Positions 35,806-44,379 of a DNA stretch of 64,000 bases are shown here, in pieces. The translations under genes and the position numbers were made by a program. The DNA lies in contig CP119318.1 in NCBI GenBank assembly GCA_029203105.1, positions 3,114,501 through 3,178,500 of the forward strand, given 5' to 3'. The DNA is from Candidatus Kaistia colombiensis (GTDB taxonomy: Bacteria; Pseudomonadota; Alphaproteobacteria; Rhizobiales; Kaistiaceae). Each line of letters starts with the position of its first letter. Within the stretch, counting starts at the first letter, position 1. The notes under the pieces were generated by a model that saw only the letters and a program-made list of their open reading frames with translations, searched no databases and was not told the origin of the DNA.

Positions 35806-37409
35806 ATCCGGAACACGCCGAAGCGTGTCTCCCTTGGCGGGGCGTTGCGCGCGGCGGAAAGCGCCAGCGCCAGCACCATGCGCGTATCGAGCGGGTCGAT
35901 AACACCATCGTCCCAGAGTCGCGCCGTCGCATAGTACGGACTGCCTTGATCGTCATATTGCGCCCGGAGCGGCGCCTTGTAGGCCTCCTCGTCGTCGACG
36001 CTCCAGATCGTGCCCTTCGCTTCCAGTGCGTTGCGCCGGATGCGTCCAAGGACGTTCGCCGCCTGCTCGCCGCCCATCACCGAAATGCGGGCGTTCGGCC
36101 ACATGAACAGGAAGCGCGGATCATAGGCCCGGCCGCACATGGCGTAGTTGCCGGCGCCGAAGCTGTTGCCGATCACCACCGTGAATTTCGGCACCTGCGC
36201 GGCCGCGACGGCGGCGACCAGCTTGGCGCCATCCTTGGCGATGCCGCCGGCCTCGTAGTCGCGCCCGACCATGAAGCCGGTGATGTTCTGCAGGAAGACG
36301 AGCGGGATGCCGCGCTGGCAGGCGAGTTCGATGAAATGCGCGCCCTTGAGCGCCGATTGCGAAAACAGGATGCCATTATTGGCGAGGATGCCGACCGGAT
36401 AGCCCCAGATGCGGGCAAAGCCGGTGACCAGAGTCGGACCGTAGGCCGCCTTGAATTCGTCGAACTCGGAACCGTCGACGAGGCGGGCGATGATCTGGCG
36501 GACGTCGTAGAACTTCTTCGGATCGGCCGAGACGATGCCGTAGATCTCCCGCGGGTCGTGGAGGGGCGGTCGCGGCGCGACGACATCGCCGGATTCCGCC
36601 TTCCGGCCGTTGAGCCGCCCGACGATCTCGCGCGCCACGCCGAGAGCCTGCGCGTCCGTCTCGGCCGCATAGTCAGCGACGCCGGAGATCCGCGTATGCG
36701 TGTCGGTGCCGCCGAGATCCTCGGCGCTGACCGTCTCGCCGGTCGCCGCCTTCACCAGCGGCGGACCGGCGAGGAAGATCGTCGCCTCGTCGCGGACCAT
36801 GATAGCCTGATCGGCCATGGCCGGCACATAGGCGCCGCCGGCCGTCGAACTGCCCATCACCACGGCGATCTGCGGAATGCCTTCGGCCGACATGTTGGCC
36901 TGATTGTAGAAAATCCGGCCGAAATGCTCGCGATCCGGGAAGACTTCGTCCTGGTTCGGCAGATTGGCGCCGCCGGAATCGACCAGATAGAGGCAGGGCA
37001 GGCGGTTCTCGCGCGCGATCTGCTGGGCGCGCAGGTGCTTTTTCACGGTGATGGGAAAATAGGTGCCGCCTTTGACGGTCGCGTCATTGGCGATGATCAC
37101 GCATTCGCGCCCCGAGACGCGGCCGATGCCGGTGAGGATCCCGGCCGCCGGCACCGCATCGTCGTATAGGCCGAATGCGGCCAGCTGCGACAGCTCGAGG
37201 AAGGGCGTGCCGGCGTCGAGCAGGAGGCCGATCCGGTCGCGGGGCAGGAGCTTGCCACGACCGACATGGCGGGCGCGGGCCGCCTCGGGGCCGCCGCGCG
37301 CGATCCGGCCGAGATGCGCCTTGAACTCGCCGACGAGCTTCGCCATCAGGCCGTCATTGGCGACATAGGCCTCCGACCGGCGATCGACAGTATCCCCTAT
37401 GACCGGCAT
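35802..37409 (-). CDS. liuB: 3-methylcrotonyl-CoA carboxylase beta (carboxyltransferase) subunit
   Basis: Carboxyltransferase subunit of 535 residues, first gene of the operon. Markers are YFPITVKKHLRAQQIARENRLPC, YLVDSGGANLPNQDEVFPDREHFGRIFYNQANMS (typical of MCC beta), AVVMGSSTAGGAYVPAMADQ, GFMVGRDYEAGGIAKDGAK and FTVVIGNSFGAGNYAMCGRAYDPRF. The open frame extends to 38147, but residues before ATG 37409 overlap the divergent tetR gene and are not conserved. The start lies 81 bp from tetR, sharing a promoter region with the operator at 37,467-37,486. Confidence 0.94.
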   Translation of the reverse strand: MPVIGDTVDRRSEAYVANDGLMAKLVGEFKAHLGRIARGGPEAARARHVGRGKLLPRDRIGLLLDAGTPFLELSQLAAFGLYDDAVPAAGILTGIGRVSGRECVIIANDATVKGGTYFPITVKKHLRAQQIARENRLPCLYLVDSGGANLPNQDEVFPDREHFGRIFYNQANMSAEGIPQIAVVMGSSTAGGAYVPAMADQAIMVRDEATIFLAGPPLVKAATGETVSAEDLGGTDTHTRISGVADYAAETDAQALGVAREIVGRLNGRKAESGDVVAPRPPLHDPREIYGIVSADPKKFYDVRQIIARLVDGSEFDEFKAAYGPTLVTGFARIWGYPVGILANNGILFSQSALKGAHFIELACQRGIPLVFLQNITGFMVGRDYEAGGIAKDGAKLVAAVAAAQVPKFTVVIGNSFGAGNYAMCGRAYDPRFLFMWPNARISVMGGEQAANVLGRIRRNALEAKGTIWSVDDEEAYKAPLRAQYDDQGSPYYATARLWDDGVIDPLDTRMVLALALSAARNAPPRETRFGVFRM

Positions 37410-37466
37410 GGCTTTGCCCCGCCTCACCGGAAGCACGGTCTTGCGAAACCGACCGACTTCCGTCAT

Positions 37467-37486
37467 AAACGAACGTACGTTAGTTT
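37467..37486. promoter_or_regulatory. TetR-type palindromic operator between liuB and tetR
   Basis: AAACGAACGT followed directly by ACGTTAGTTT: 9 of 10 positions are complementary between the arms. It sits in the 81-bp divergent promoter region, 5 bp before the tetR start and 58 bp before the liuB start. Placement and symmetry are those of a TetR-family autoregulatory site, so the adjacent regulator probably represses both itself and the nine-gene operon. Confidence 0.75.
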
Positions 37487-37490
37487 TTAT

Positions 37491-38186
37491 ATGGGAGATC
37501 GATGCGATCGGCAAGGGGTGGCGCTGACGTCGCGTCTTGCCCGGGAAACGGCATCGACGGATCGGACCATCGTGGCGCGCAAGGCAGGGTCGGACGGATC
37601 GAGGACGGCGGAGGCGATCCGCGCCGCCGGCCTGCGGCTGATCTACGAGCATGGCTATGAGGGCATGAGCCTGCGCGACCTGGCTCAGGCCGTCGGCCTG
37701 CAGCCCGGCTCGCTCTACAACCACATCGCAACCAAGCAGGCGCTGCTGTTCGAGCTCGTCTCGGGCCACATGTGCGCCCTGACGGAGGCGCTCGACGCGG
37801 CGCTCGCCGGGGTCGAGGGGCCACTGGCGCGGCTCGACGCCTTCGTCGCCTTCCACCTTCGCTATCACCTTGACCGCAAGATGGAGGTCTTCGTCAACAA
37901 TTCGGAACTGCGCAGTCTCGAACCGGACAACCGCGCGGCGATCACGGCGATGCGCCGCGACTACGAACGACGGCTGGCCGATATCCTCGCCACGGGAGCC
38001 GCAGAAGGCGTCTTCGTCGTCCCGGACGTGCCGGTGACCAGCTACGCCATCCTGGCCCAGCTCACCGGCGTGGCGAGCTGGTATCAACCGGACGGCCGGC
38101 TCAATGCCGAGGCGATCATCGCGCTGCATCGCGATCTGGTCATGCACGGATTGACCGGAAGGCGGATCCCGACAGCGGGCGGTTGA
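37491..38186 (+). CDS. TetR-family transcriptional regulator of the leucine catabolic operon
   Basis: Regulator of 231 residues. The HTH is RTAEAIRAAGLRLIYEHGYEG, then SLRDLAQAVGLQPGSLYNHIATKQALL, followed by a TetR_C-like ligand domain. It lies divergent from liuB with a clear palindrome between. The chosen ATG (37491) gives a 35-residue unconserved lead; GTG codons at 37518 or 37571 are alternatives closer to the domain, and none has a strong ribosome site. A CoA-ester or branched acyl ligand is likely by context; this is a TetR solution, not the MerR-type LiuR known from Pseudomonas. Confidence 0.88.
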   Translation: MGDRCDRQGVALTSRLARETASTDRTIVARKAGSDGSRTAEAIRAAGLRLIYEHGYEGMSLRDLAQAVGLQPGSLYNHIATKQALLFELVSGHMCALTEALDAALAGVEGPLARLDAFVAFHLRYHLDRKMEVFVNNSELRSLEPDNRAAITAMRRDYERRLADILATGAAEGVFVVPDVPVTSYAILAQLTGVASWYQPDGRLNAEAIIALHRDLVMHGLTGRRIPTAGG

Positions 38187-38244
38187 TTGCGGTCGGGATC
38201 ACCGGCGGGTTGCGATGATTCCAATTTGAGAGTGATCGGTCCCA

Positions 38245-38613
38245 GTGACGTCATACAAGCCATGGAGCGCGGCGCGCGCCTCAGAAATCATCGCCGGACA
38301 TGCGGGCCTCGAAGGCCCGGCCCTGCCGATCCTGCATGCGATCCAGGTGGCGTTCGGCTTCGTGCCGGAGGCGGTCGTGCCGATGATCGCCGGGGTGCTC
38401 AATCTATCCCGGGCGGAAGTGCATGGCGTCGTCACTTTCTATCACGACTTCCGCCGCAAGCCGGCCGGACGGCATGTGCTGAAGCTATGCCGGGCCGAGG
38501 CTTGCCAGTCGATGGGCGCTGATGCCTTGGCGTCGCGCGCCGAGGAGGCGCTTGGCATCGCGATGGGCGAGACCTCGGCGGATGGCCTATACGCCTTCTC
38601 GCCGCCCCGGTGA
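38245..38613 (+). pseudogene. fdsG: NAD-dependent formate dehydrogenase gamma subunit (NuoE/FdsG-like), 3'-truncated
   Basis: Begins with GTG (MTSYKPWSAARASEIIAGHAG) and carries the NuoE-like fold: LPILHAIQVAFGFVPEAVVPMIAGVLNLSRAEVHGVVTFYHDFR and the first half of the 2Fe-2S site, LCRAEACQSMG. The normal protein continues with a second Cys pair (a CxGxC element) and about 35 more residues. Here the match ends after GETSADG near 38,592 and a stop follows at 38,611-38,613. The [2Fe-2S] cluster cannot form, so it is broken. The fdsB/A genes that should follow are absent; recombinase sequence follows instead. Confidence 0.8.
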
Positions 38614-38648
38614 GATTGTGCAAATCCCCCCTAAATCTGAGGTCAACC

Positions 38649-38879
38649 ATGAACCCGTCGAATGAACGGCTGCGGCACGCCTATATCGAGCACTTACGCG
38701 ACGCCAGGAAGGTCAGCGAGAAGACGATTGACGCCGCCATGCGCCACCTGAGCGAGCTCGAGCGCTTCATGGGCGGCAAGGATTTTGAGGGCCTGACCAA
38801 GTCTGAGGCCAAGGCCTTCTCCGACCGGATGCACCAGCGCCCCTCCAAGGCCGGTGCCGAGACGCTTTCGGACTCCTCT
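38649..38879 (+). pseudogene. Tyrosine recombinase N-terminal fragment, cut by IS copy 2
   Basis: Encodes MNPSNERLRHAYIEHLRDA and HLSELERFMGGKDFEGLTKSEAKAFSDRM, a SAM-like/core-binding domain homologous to the recombinase at 39,326 (shared RLR-AY--HL-, -ID--LRH, and the LTK-E---F-D pattern). After about 77 residues it runs into the inverted IS end and finishes in IS-derived codons at 38,933. The catalytic domain is missing. Its upstream leader GATTGTGCAAATC...CCCCCTAAA is repeated before the second recombinase. Confidence 0.8.
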
Positions 38880-39262
38880 GGCCTGCCCCCGAGGGGGGAT
38901 CCGGTTTCAATGTTAGTGCACGACGGTCTCTGACGCCACGTTTGGGGTGGGCGATCGCGCGCTTTCCGATCGAGCTGGCGCCGGCGCCCACGGCACGACG
39001 CCGCCGCTGTGAGGGACGAAGGATTCAGGCGCCGGCGGTCGGTAGTTTAGAGAGCTGTGGGGGCGCACGCCGTTGTAGTGGCGCCGCCAGGCCTCAATCA
39101 GGACGAGGGCCTCGGCCAGGCTGAAGAAGATCTCGCCGTCGAGCAGCTCGTCGCGCAGCTTGCTGTTGAAACTCTCGCAGTAGCCGTTCTCCCAGGGACT
39201 GCCGGGCGCGATGTCGGCGGTCTGGGAGCCGACTGCGGCGATCCATTCGCGCAAGGCGATAT
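38880..39262 (-). mobile_element. IS3/IS407-like element, copy 2 (3' third only, inverted)
   Basis: Nearly identical to the last ~380 bp of copy 1, in inverted orientation. It codes for the final ~107 residues of OrfB (ALREWIAAVGSQTADIAPGS through ARSPTPNVASETVVH), including the catalytic Glu but not the two Asp residues. The 3' terminus (38,880-38,886) abuts the recombinase fragment; the other side is cut at about 39,262. It cannot transpose by itself. Confidence 0.88.
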
Positions 39263-39325
39263 AATACACTCCCTGTTTCCCTGCTCGGATTGTGCAAATC
39301 GTCCCCCTAAAAGGCAGTCCCTTCG

Positions 39326-40418
39326 ATGAACGACCAAAACGACCAACTGCGCTATGCCTATCGGGTCCATTTGAACGGAGCCGACGGCTACAGCACGAAG
39401 AGCATCGACGCCGTTCTGCGACACATCGTTGAGTATGAGGCGTTTATAAAATACCGGGATTTTAGGTATCTCACCAAAGAGGAAGTTACCGCCTTCCGAG
39501 ATTACGTCTTGGAGCGACCAAGCCAGGCGAAAGGCGGCGAACTTTCCTCCCGGTCGATCGTCCAGACCTTGGCCCACCTGAAAGCATTCTTTCTCTGGCT
39601 CGCCAACAAGCCAGCCTTTCGCCGGATGGATAGGGCGGCGATCGACTATTTCAGGCCACCCAGACGAACCGAGGTCACCGCGCGGACTGGACCCGATCAG
39701 CCGATTCCGTCGCCCGACGATATTCGGAAGATGATCGCAGCCCTGCCGGCCGACACGATGATCGAAAGGCGAAATAGAGCGCTGGTTGCCTTCATCTATC
39801 TGACCGGAATGCGGGACGGTGCCGTCATCTCGATCCGGTGCAAACACATTCTTCTCGAAGCGCGTCAGGTCAACCAGGACGCCCGAGAGGTTCACACCAA
39901 GTTCGGCAAGAACATGCTGACGACGTGGTTTCCGGTCGGCGATGATATTGAGCAGATCGTCGTTAACTGGGTGAAGGAACGTCTGACGCGTGGCGCCGAG
40001 CCTGACGATCCCCTATTTCCAGCGACACCCTCCGCCGTCCCGCCCCTGGCGCCCGCTTCCGGGGATGTGTTCTGGAAGACGACGGGGCCGGTGCGCGAGA
40101 TCTTTCGGCAAGCCTGTCAGGCGGCGGAGATCCGATATTTCCCCCCGCATCTGTTCAGAAAGACGCTGGCGCGGCTGGGGGAGAAAATGTGCCGGACGCC
40201 CGGAGGAATTCAAAGCGTGGAGCCAGAACCTCGGGCGCCACAAAGTGTCTACAACCTTCGAGCATTACGGCCAGGTCGACACGGACCGACAGCATGGACT
40301 CATCCAGGCACTTGCCTCACGGAATGGGCCAAGCGAGCGAGAGCAAGAGCTGATCGACCGGTACCGCGCGGCGTCGCCGGAAATACAGAACGCAATCATG
40401 ACGCTGGTCGCGAGGTGA
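39326..40418 (+). pseudogene. Tyrosine-type site-specific recombinase with one frameshift
   Basis: The frame from 39,326 gives the N-terminal SAM-like domain and most of the catalytic domain, with YLTGMRDGAVISIR (Arg I) and PPHLFRKTLARLGEKM (H-x-x-R). It then leaves the correct frame at CGGACGCCCGGAGG (about 40,196-40,208). In the +2 frame the rest continues as EEFKAWSQNLGRHKVSTTFEHYGQV (conserved His and nucleophile Tyr), ending at 40,418. One extra C explains the shift; the full protein would be about 363 residues. Either a recent pseudogene or a sequencing error. The homologous fragment at 38,649 suggests two related recombinases once lay in tandem. Confidence 0.8.
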
Positions 40419-40909
40419 CGGATCGCGCCTGTTCGAGCAGCCGGCTCGCGAAGCTGGGGCGGCTCTGCCGCGGCGGATCCCCGCCATCGCCCCCTGGCAG
40501 CATAGCTACGAGGCTACCTTATTGACTGCGATTTCCACCGTATCCCGCAACGGGAAGCGACCGCCATGTTGCGCAGCCGCGGCATGCATTCTTCGTCTCT
40601 AGAAACCGAATCCGAGGCGTCAACTGCCATGAGTTGGCTCCTGATCCTGAGGGGCTTCTAAGCATGCGGGCGTCAATGACCGCTTAGCGCCCCAAGTTGG
40701 ACGTTCAGACTACCGTGGCCCGCCCCGAAAGCGGATGATCGGAACGTCGTCGACGATCTCATCCTTGGGTTCGCCAGTTCCGCGACCCGCCAATGATGGG
40801 CTGTGTCGTTTTCAACGTTTTGATCGGATCTTTTTTGAGGCGCATCGCCGTGATGGGCTCGCTGATGGGCCCAAAATGCAATCCATATTTCAATTGGTTG
40901 GGTAAAAAA
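40419..40909. other. Intergenic gap, no gene recognised
   Basis: About 490 bp between the frameshifted recombinase and direct repeat copy 2. Small open frames on both strands look non-coding. AT content rises towards the repeat. Confidence 0.5.
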
Positions 40910-41142
40910 ATGGCGGACGGGGTGTCCGCCAACTTACTTCTATCAAACAATCTCATTTCGTATCATACGATAACGCATCCTTTTGTTTAATAATCATTTT
41001 GTTTGCACAACGCTCTTTAGTGCGTATCATTCTGTCCTATCAGATATCGCCCATTATGATGGGCTGAATGATGGGCCGCGACCCGGAGAGTTGGATGCTG
41101 ACGGATCTGAAAGCCCGCAAACTCAGCCCATCTGAGAAGCCA
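40910..41142 (+). repeat. 233-bp direct repeat, copy 2 (integrase promoter and first codons)
   Basis: Same orientation and length as 24,476-24,708. Contains the hairpin GGCGGAC/GTCCGCC (40,912-40,918 and 40,924-40,930), the palindrome TCGTATCATACGA (40,958-40,970), the GCCCAT/ATGGGC hairpin and the ribosome site before ATG 41,095. Here the integrase reading frame continues past the repeat end, so this copy keeps the ancestral junction. Confidence 0.9.
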
Positions 41143-41879
41143 ATTTCGGATGGTAGCGTATCGGGTTTGTATCTCTTCCCTTCTACCCAGACTGGAGTTG
41201 GGAAATGGATATTCCGGTACGTATCGCCGCGGACCAAGAAGCGCCGCGATATGGGACTTGGCCGATATCCTGACGTTCCGATCCGCGACGCTAGAAGCGT
41301 CGCTCTGGAAGCCCGTCAATTGCTAGATGCTGGCCGCGACCCGCTGGAATGCAAACGTGAGAACGAGGCCACAGCGCGTCAGGCCATCTCGATTCCAACC
41401 TTCGAGGCCGCGGCACGGCTGGTTCACGCTGATATTGCTCCGGGCTTCAAGAATGAGAAGCATGCGGCCCAGTGGATCACGACGCTGGAGCGCTACGTCT
41501 TTCCAAAGATCGGAAACGTAGCTGTCACAGATCTCAGGGCCAACGACTTTGCCACATCACTGCGCAGTATCTGGCTCACCAAACCGGAAACCGCGTCACG
41601 GGTGCGGCAGCGCTGTCGCGCCGGCTGTGCCCCTCCACGAACACGAAGCGTCGAACGGCGGCATAACTCTCCACAGCAAACATCCCCGGCCGCCCCCCAA
41701 AAAGAGCAGCCTACCAACGGCTGGATTTTACTCCGCCACGCTCAGCACAGCGCTGGCGTTCCGATGGCATGTTTTGTCACCGCCGCATCCATTCCACAGA
41801 GGCGGCCTACCACCGTACCGATCTTCTCGATCAGCGACGGGTAATGCTGGCATCGTGGGAAAGCCACCTGTCGAGCTAA
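41095..41879 (+). pseudogene. P4-type tyrosine integrase (DUF4102), internally damaged
   Basis: N-terminal ~170 residues are well preserved: MLTDLKARKLSPSEKP, GLYLFPSTQTGVGKWIFRYV and MGLGRYPDVPIRDAR (arm-binding domain), then FEAAARLVHADIAPGFKNEKHAAQW and ITTLERYVFPKIGNVAVTDLR (core-binding domain). Around 41,600 the frame is lost; the catalytic R-H-R region is absent, and only the last ~26 residues reappear in another frame (EAAYHRTDLLDQRRVMLASW, stop 41,877-41,879). The gene therefore lost its middle by deletion or replacement. Inactive. Confidence 0.82.
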
Positions 41880-41925
41880 GCCACAATACGGTCGCCGTAT
41901 TGACCTCTTGTCGATCGTGCACCGG

Positions 41926-42147
41926 TTTTGATCGAGGCTTGGCGGGGTCACTACAATGGCGTTCGCCCCCACAGCTCCCTCAATTACCGAGCGCCGGCGC
42001 CTGAATCCTTCGTCCCTCGCAGCGGCGGCATCGTGCTATGGGCGAGCGCACCAGCCGTGGAGGGCGCGCGTTCGCCCACCCCAACCGTGGCGTCAGAGGG
42101 CGCCATGCACTAACATTGAAACCGGATCACCACGCGGGGGCAGGCCA
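41926..42147 (+). mobile_element. IS3/IS407-like element, copy 3 (diverged 3' end only)
   Basis: Matches the last ~210 bp of copy 1 in the same orientation with more substitutions. It encodes IEAWRGHYNGVRPHSSLNYR, then APAPESFVPRSGGIV and SPTPTVASEGAMH, and ends with the shared CGGATCACC...GGGGGCAGGCCA at about 42,147. The rest of the element is missing. Confidence 0.85.
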
Positions 42148-42459
42148 ATCCCCGGCGCGCATTGAGACTGTGCCGATCGGGATCGACGGCAACGCTTCGC
42201 GCGCGTCCCGGCTGCGCCATAGGGGGCAGACCGTTTCCCCCCCCCATAGCAGGCGTTTGGTTGGCGAGTGTGAGCCACCAGCTCTCGGAAGCGTGGATTG
42301 GACGTTCGAACGTCCAAAATGGGGCGCGAAACGGACCTGATCGTCCGAACCAAAGGGGCGACCCGACGATTGTCGCGACCGAGCGCACCAAGAGTTGAAG
42401 GCGGATTGCAGTTGAAATGCTGGCGGGCCGTAGATGCGGGGGCGCCAACAGACCGCACC

Positions 42460-42875
42460 TCAAACAACCGTGCCGAATGCCGCGCCAATGTGATCGCCAT
42501 GGCGAGCGCGCCCCAGAAGCTCACTCGGATCGTCGCCTTCAGAACATTGGCGCTACCCGCCTTCGCCCCGATCGCCCTGAGCAGGGGCAGGAATGCGAGA
42601 GACGCGACCGACACCGCCGGAACCAGCCAGGACGTCGGGGCGACGAGAACCATCAGAAGCGGCATCAGCGCGCCAATGGAGAAAGCTCCAGCCGAAGCCA
42701 TTGCCGCCTGGATGGGGCGCGCCGTCGTGATTTCCGAGATGCCCAACTCGTCGCGGGCGTGCGCCCCGAGCGCGTCCTTCGCCATCGACTGTTCGGCGAC
42801 CTGGTGGGCGAGATCCTTGTCCAGCCCCCTTTGCTCATAGATATGCGCAAGTTCCCGATGAACCCGCGCGACGAT
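42460..42875 (-). pseudogene. VIT1/CCC1-family metal transporter, C-terminal remnant with frameshift
   Basis: Reading from an in-frame stop at 42,876-42,878, the frame encodes HIYEQRGLDKDLAHQVAEQS, MAKDALGAHARDELGISE and three membrane helices (GAFSIGALMPLLMVLVAP, LVPAVSVASLAFLPLL, VSFWGALAMAIT), as in the C-terminal half of VIT/CCC1 iron/manganese transporters. At ATCACATTGG a base is missing; restoring it gives IGAAFGTVV and a natural stop at 42,460. The N-terminal half is absent. The open frame that continues to 42,093 is an artefact running into IS copy 3. Confidence 0.75.
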
Positions 42876-43080
42876 TTACCGATGGCCAAGGCAGGCGACA
42901 GGTTCGAATGCGCGCGACCCGCGTCGTGCTTTCGGGGCCGAAGCCTTCGATCCCTTCAGGGAGCCTGAAAGGTCCATCGCCCATCGTGCTCGGAGATACC
43001 GGCGCCAGCAGCTGGAATTCTGGATAGAGCGGGCCATCGCCTTGCTCGACGCTCTGGACGGTGACGCTGTCGGGCGGATG

Positions 43081-44370
43081 TCACTGTGCGCGTATCGTTG
43101 CGATGTCTTCCGGCTTCACGTTGGGCTCCTGACCACCCCAGTTGGCCCGCATCCAGTTTGTCAGGTCGGCGACCTGCTGGTCGGTCAGTTGGTCTCCGAA
43201 CGCAGGCATGGGCTGCATGCGCTCAAGGCCAGGAAAACGCTGGGCGGGAAGGCCGTGAAGGACGGTGTGGACGAGATTGCGCGCGTCGTTGAGCCGAAGC
43301 GATGCATTCGTCGCCAACGGCACCACCACATGGGGAATACCCTGCCCTTCAACGCCATGGCATCCGGAACAGAGACTGAGATAGGTTCCGCGCGCTGTTA
43401 CCGCCAGCGCAGGGTCGATACTCACCGGTTTCGGCGCGGCAGGCGCTACGGATCTGTCGGGCGCCGTATCCAGATCGAACAGATAGGCGGACAACGCTGC
43501 CAGATCCCCGTCGCTCATGTACTGCGTCGAGAAGTGGACCACGTCAAACATCTGATTGGTCATGGCGCCCTGAGCCGAAATGCCGGATTTCATGAAACTG
43601 GCGAGCAACGGGGCGTCAAAGCCCATCTGCGTCAGGCCGGCCTTCGTGATGTCGGGCGCCGCGATGCCTTCGATCGTCGCGCCTTGCAGATACTTGGCCT
43701 GTTCCATTCCCTGCAGCAGATTGCGCGGCGTATGGCATTCGCCGCAATGCGCCAGCGCATCCGCCAGATAGCGCCCGCGATTCCAGACTTCCGAATGCGC
43801 GGGGTCGTTTATCGGCTGCTCGCCTTGCAGGTTCACCAGGTTCCAGAACGTCATCAAGCGGCGGATATTGAACGGGAACGCGAGGGCGTTCTGCCTGTTC
43901 TCGACCTTCATTGGCTCGCGCGTCATCAGATAGGCATAGATGGCATCGACGTCCTCGGGCGTCATCTTGCGATAAGACGCATAGGGCATGGCCGGATACA
44001 GGTGCTTTCCGCCTTTGCCGATACCGTCGCGCAGCGCGCGATGGAATTCGGCGCGGGTCCAGTTGCCGATCCCCTTGTCCTTGTCCGGCGAAATGTTGCT
44101 GGCGTAGATCGTGCCGAAGGGCGTTTGGAACGGAAGGCCGCCAGCCCAAGCAGCGCCGTCCTTGGCCGTGTGGCAGGCATAGCAGTCAGCAGCCACCGCC
44201 ACATAGGCGCCCCGCTCGGCCAGCGTCTTCATCTGGTCCGCCGTCAGAGGCTGATCGACATCCTTCGAGACCACGCTTTTCTCGAACAGGCCGGCAAATA
44301 TGCCGCCGACGACAAGCGCGCCGCAGACAACCACAACAGCCACACTCCACAGCAGCCCGCGCAATGTCAT
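43081..44370 (-). CDS. Membrane-anchored tri-heme cytochrome c subunit of a molybdenum hydroxylase
   Basis: Cytochrome c of 429 residues with an N-terminal signal/anchor helix (GLLWSVAVVVVCGALVVGGI) and three CxxCH heme sites: CYACHTAKDG, CGECHTPRNL and CSGCHGVEGQG. This layout matches the cytochrome subunits of membrane-associated alcohol/gluconate dehydrogenases and of periplasmic molybdenum hydroxylases. Because it is the third gene of the operon with a 2Fe-2S and a molybdopterin subunit, it most likely passes electrons from that enzyme to the respiratory chain. AGAGGAA lies 4-10 nt upstream; 9 bp after the 2Fe-2S gene. Confidence 0.9.
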   Translation of the reverse strand: MTLRGLLWSVAVVVVCGALVVGGIFAGLFEKSVVSKDVDQPLTADQMKTLAERGAYVAVAADCYACHTAKDGAAWAGGLPFQTPFGTIYASNISPDKDKGIGNWTRAEFHRALRDGIGKGGKHLYPAMPYASYRKMTPEDVDAIYAYLMTREPMKVENRQNALAFPFNIRRLMTFWNLVNLQGEQPINDPAHSEVWNRGRYLADALAHCGECHTPRNLLQGMEQAKYLQGATIEGIAAPDITKAGLTQMGFDAPLLASFMKSGISAQGAMTNQMFDVVHFSTQYMSDGDLAALSAYLFDLDTAPDRSVAPAAPKPVSIDPALAVTARGTYLSLCSGCHGVEGQGIPHVVVPLATNASLRLNDARNLVHTVLHGLPAQRFPGLERMQPMPAFGDQLTDQQVADLTNWMRANWGGQEPNVKPEDIATIRAQ

Positions 44371-44379
44371 GGCGTTCCT

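Noticed and set aside
40910..41142. tRNA 3' end as att site beside the P4-type integrase
   Set aside because: GGCGGAC...GTCCGCC looked like a tRNA acceptor end, but no T-loop or anticodon arm lies upstream; it is a simple hairpin.
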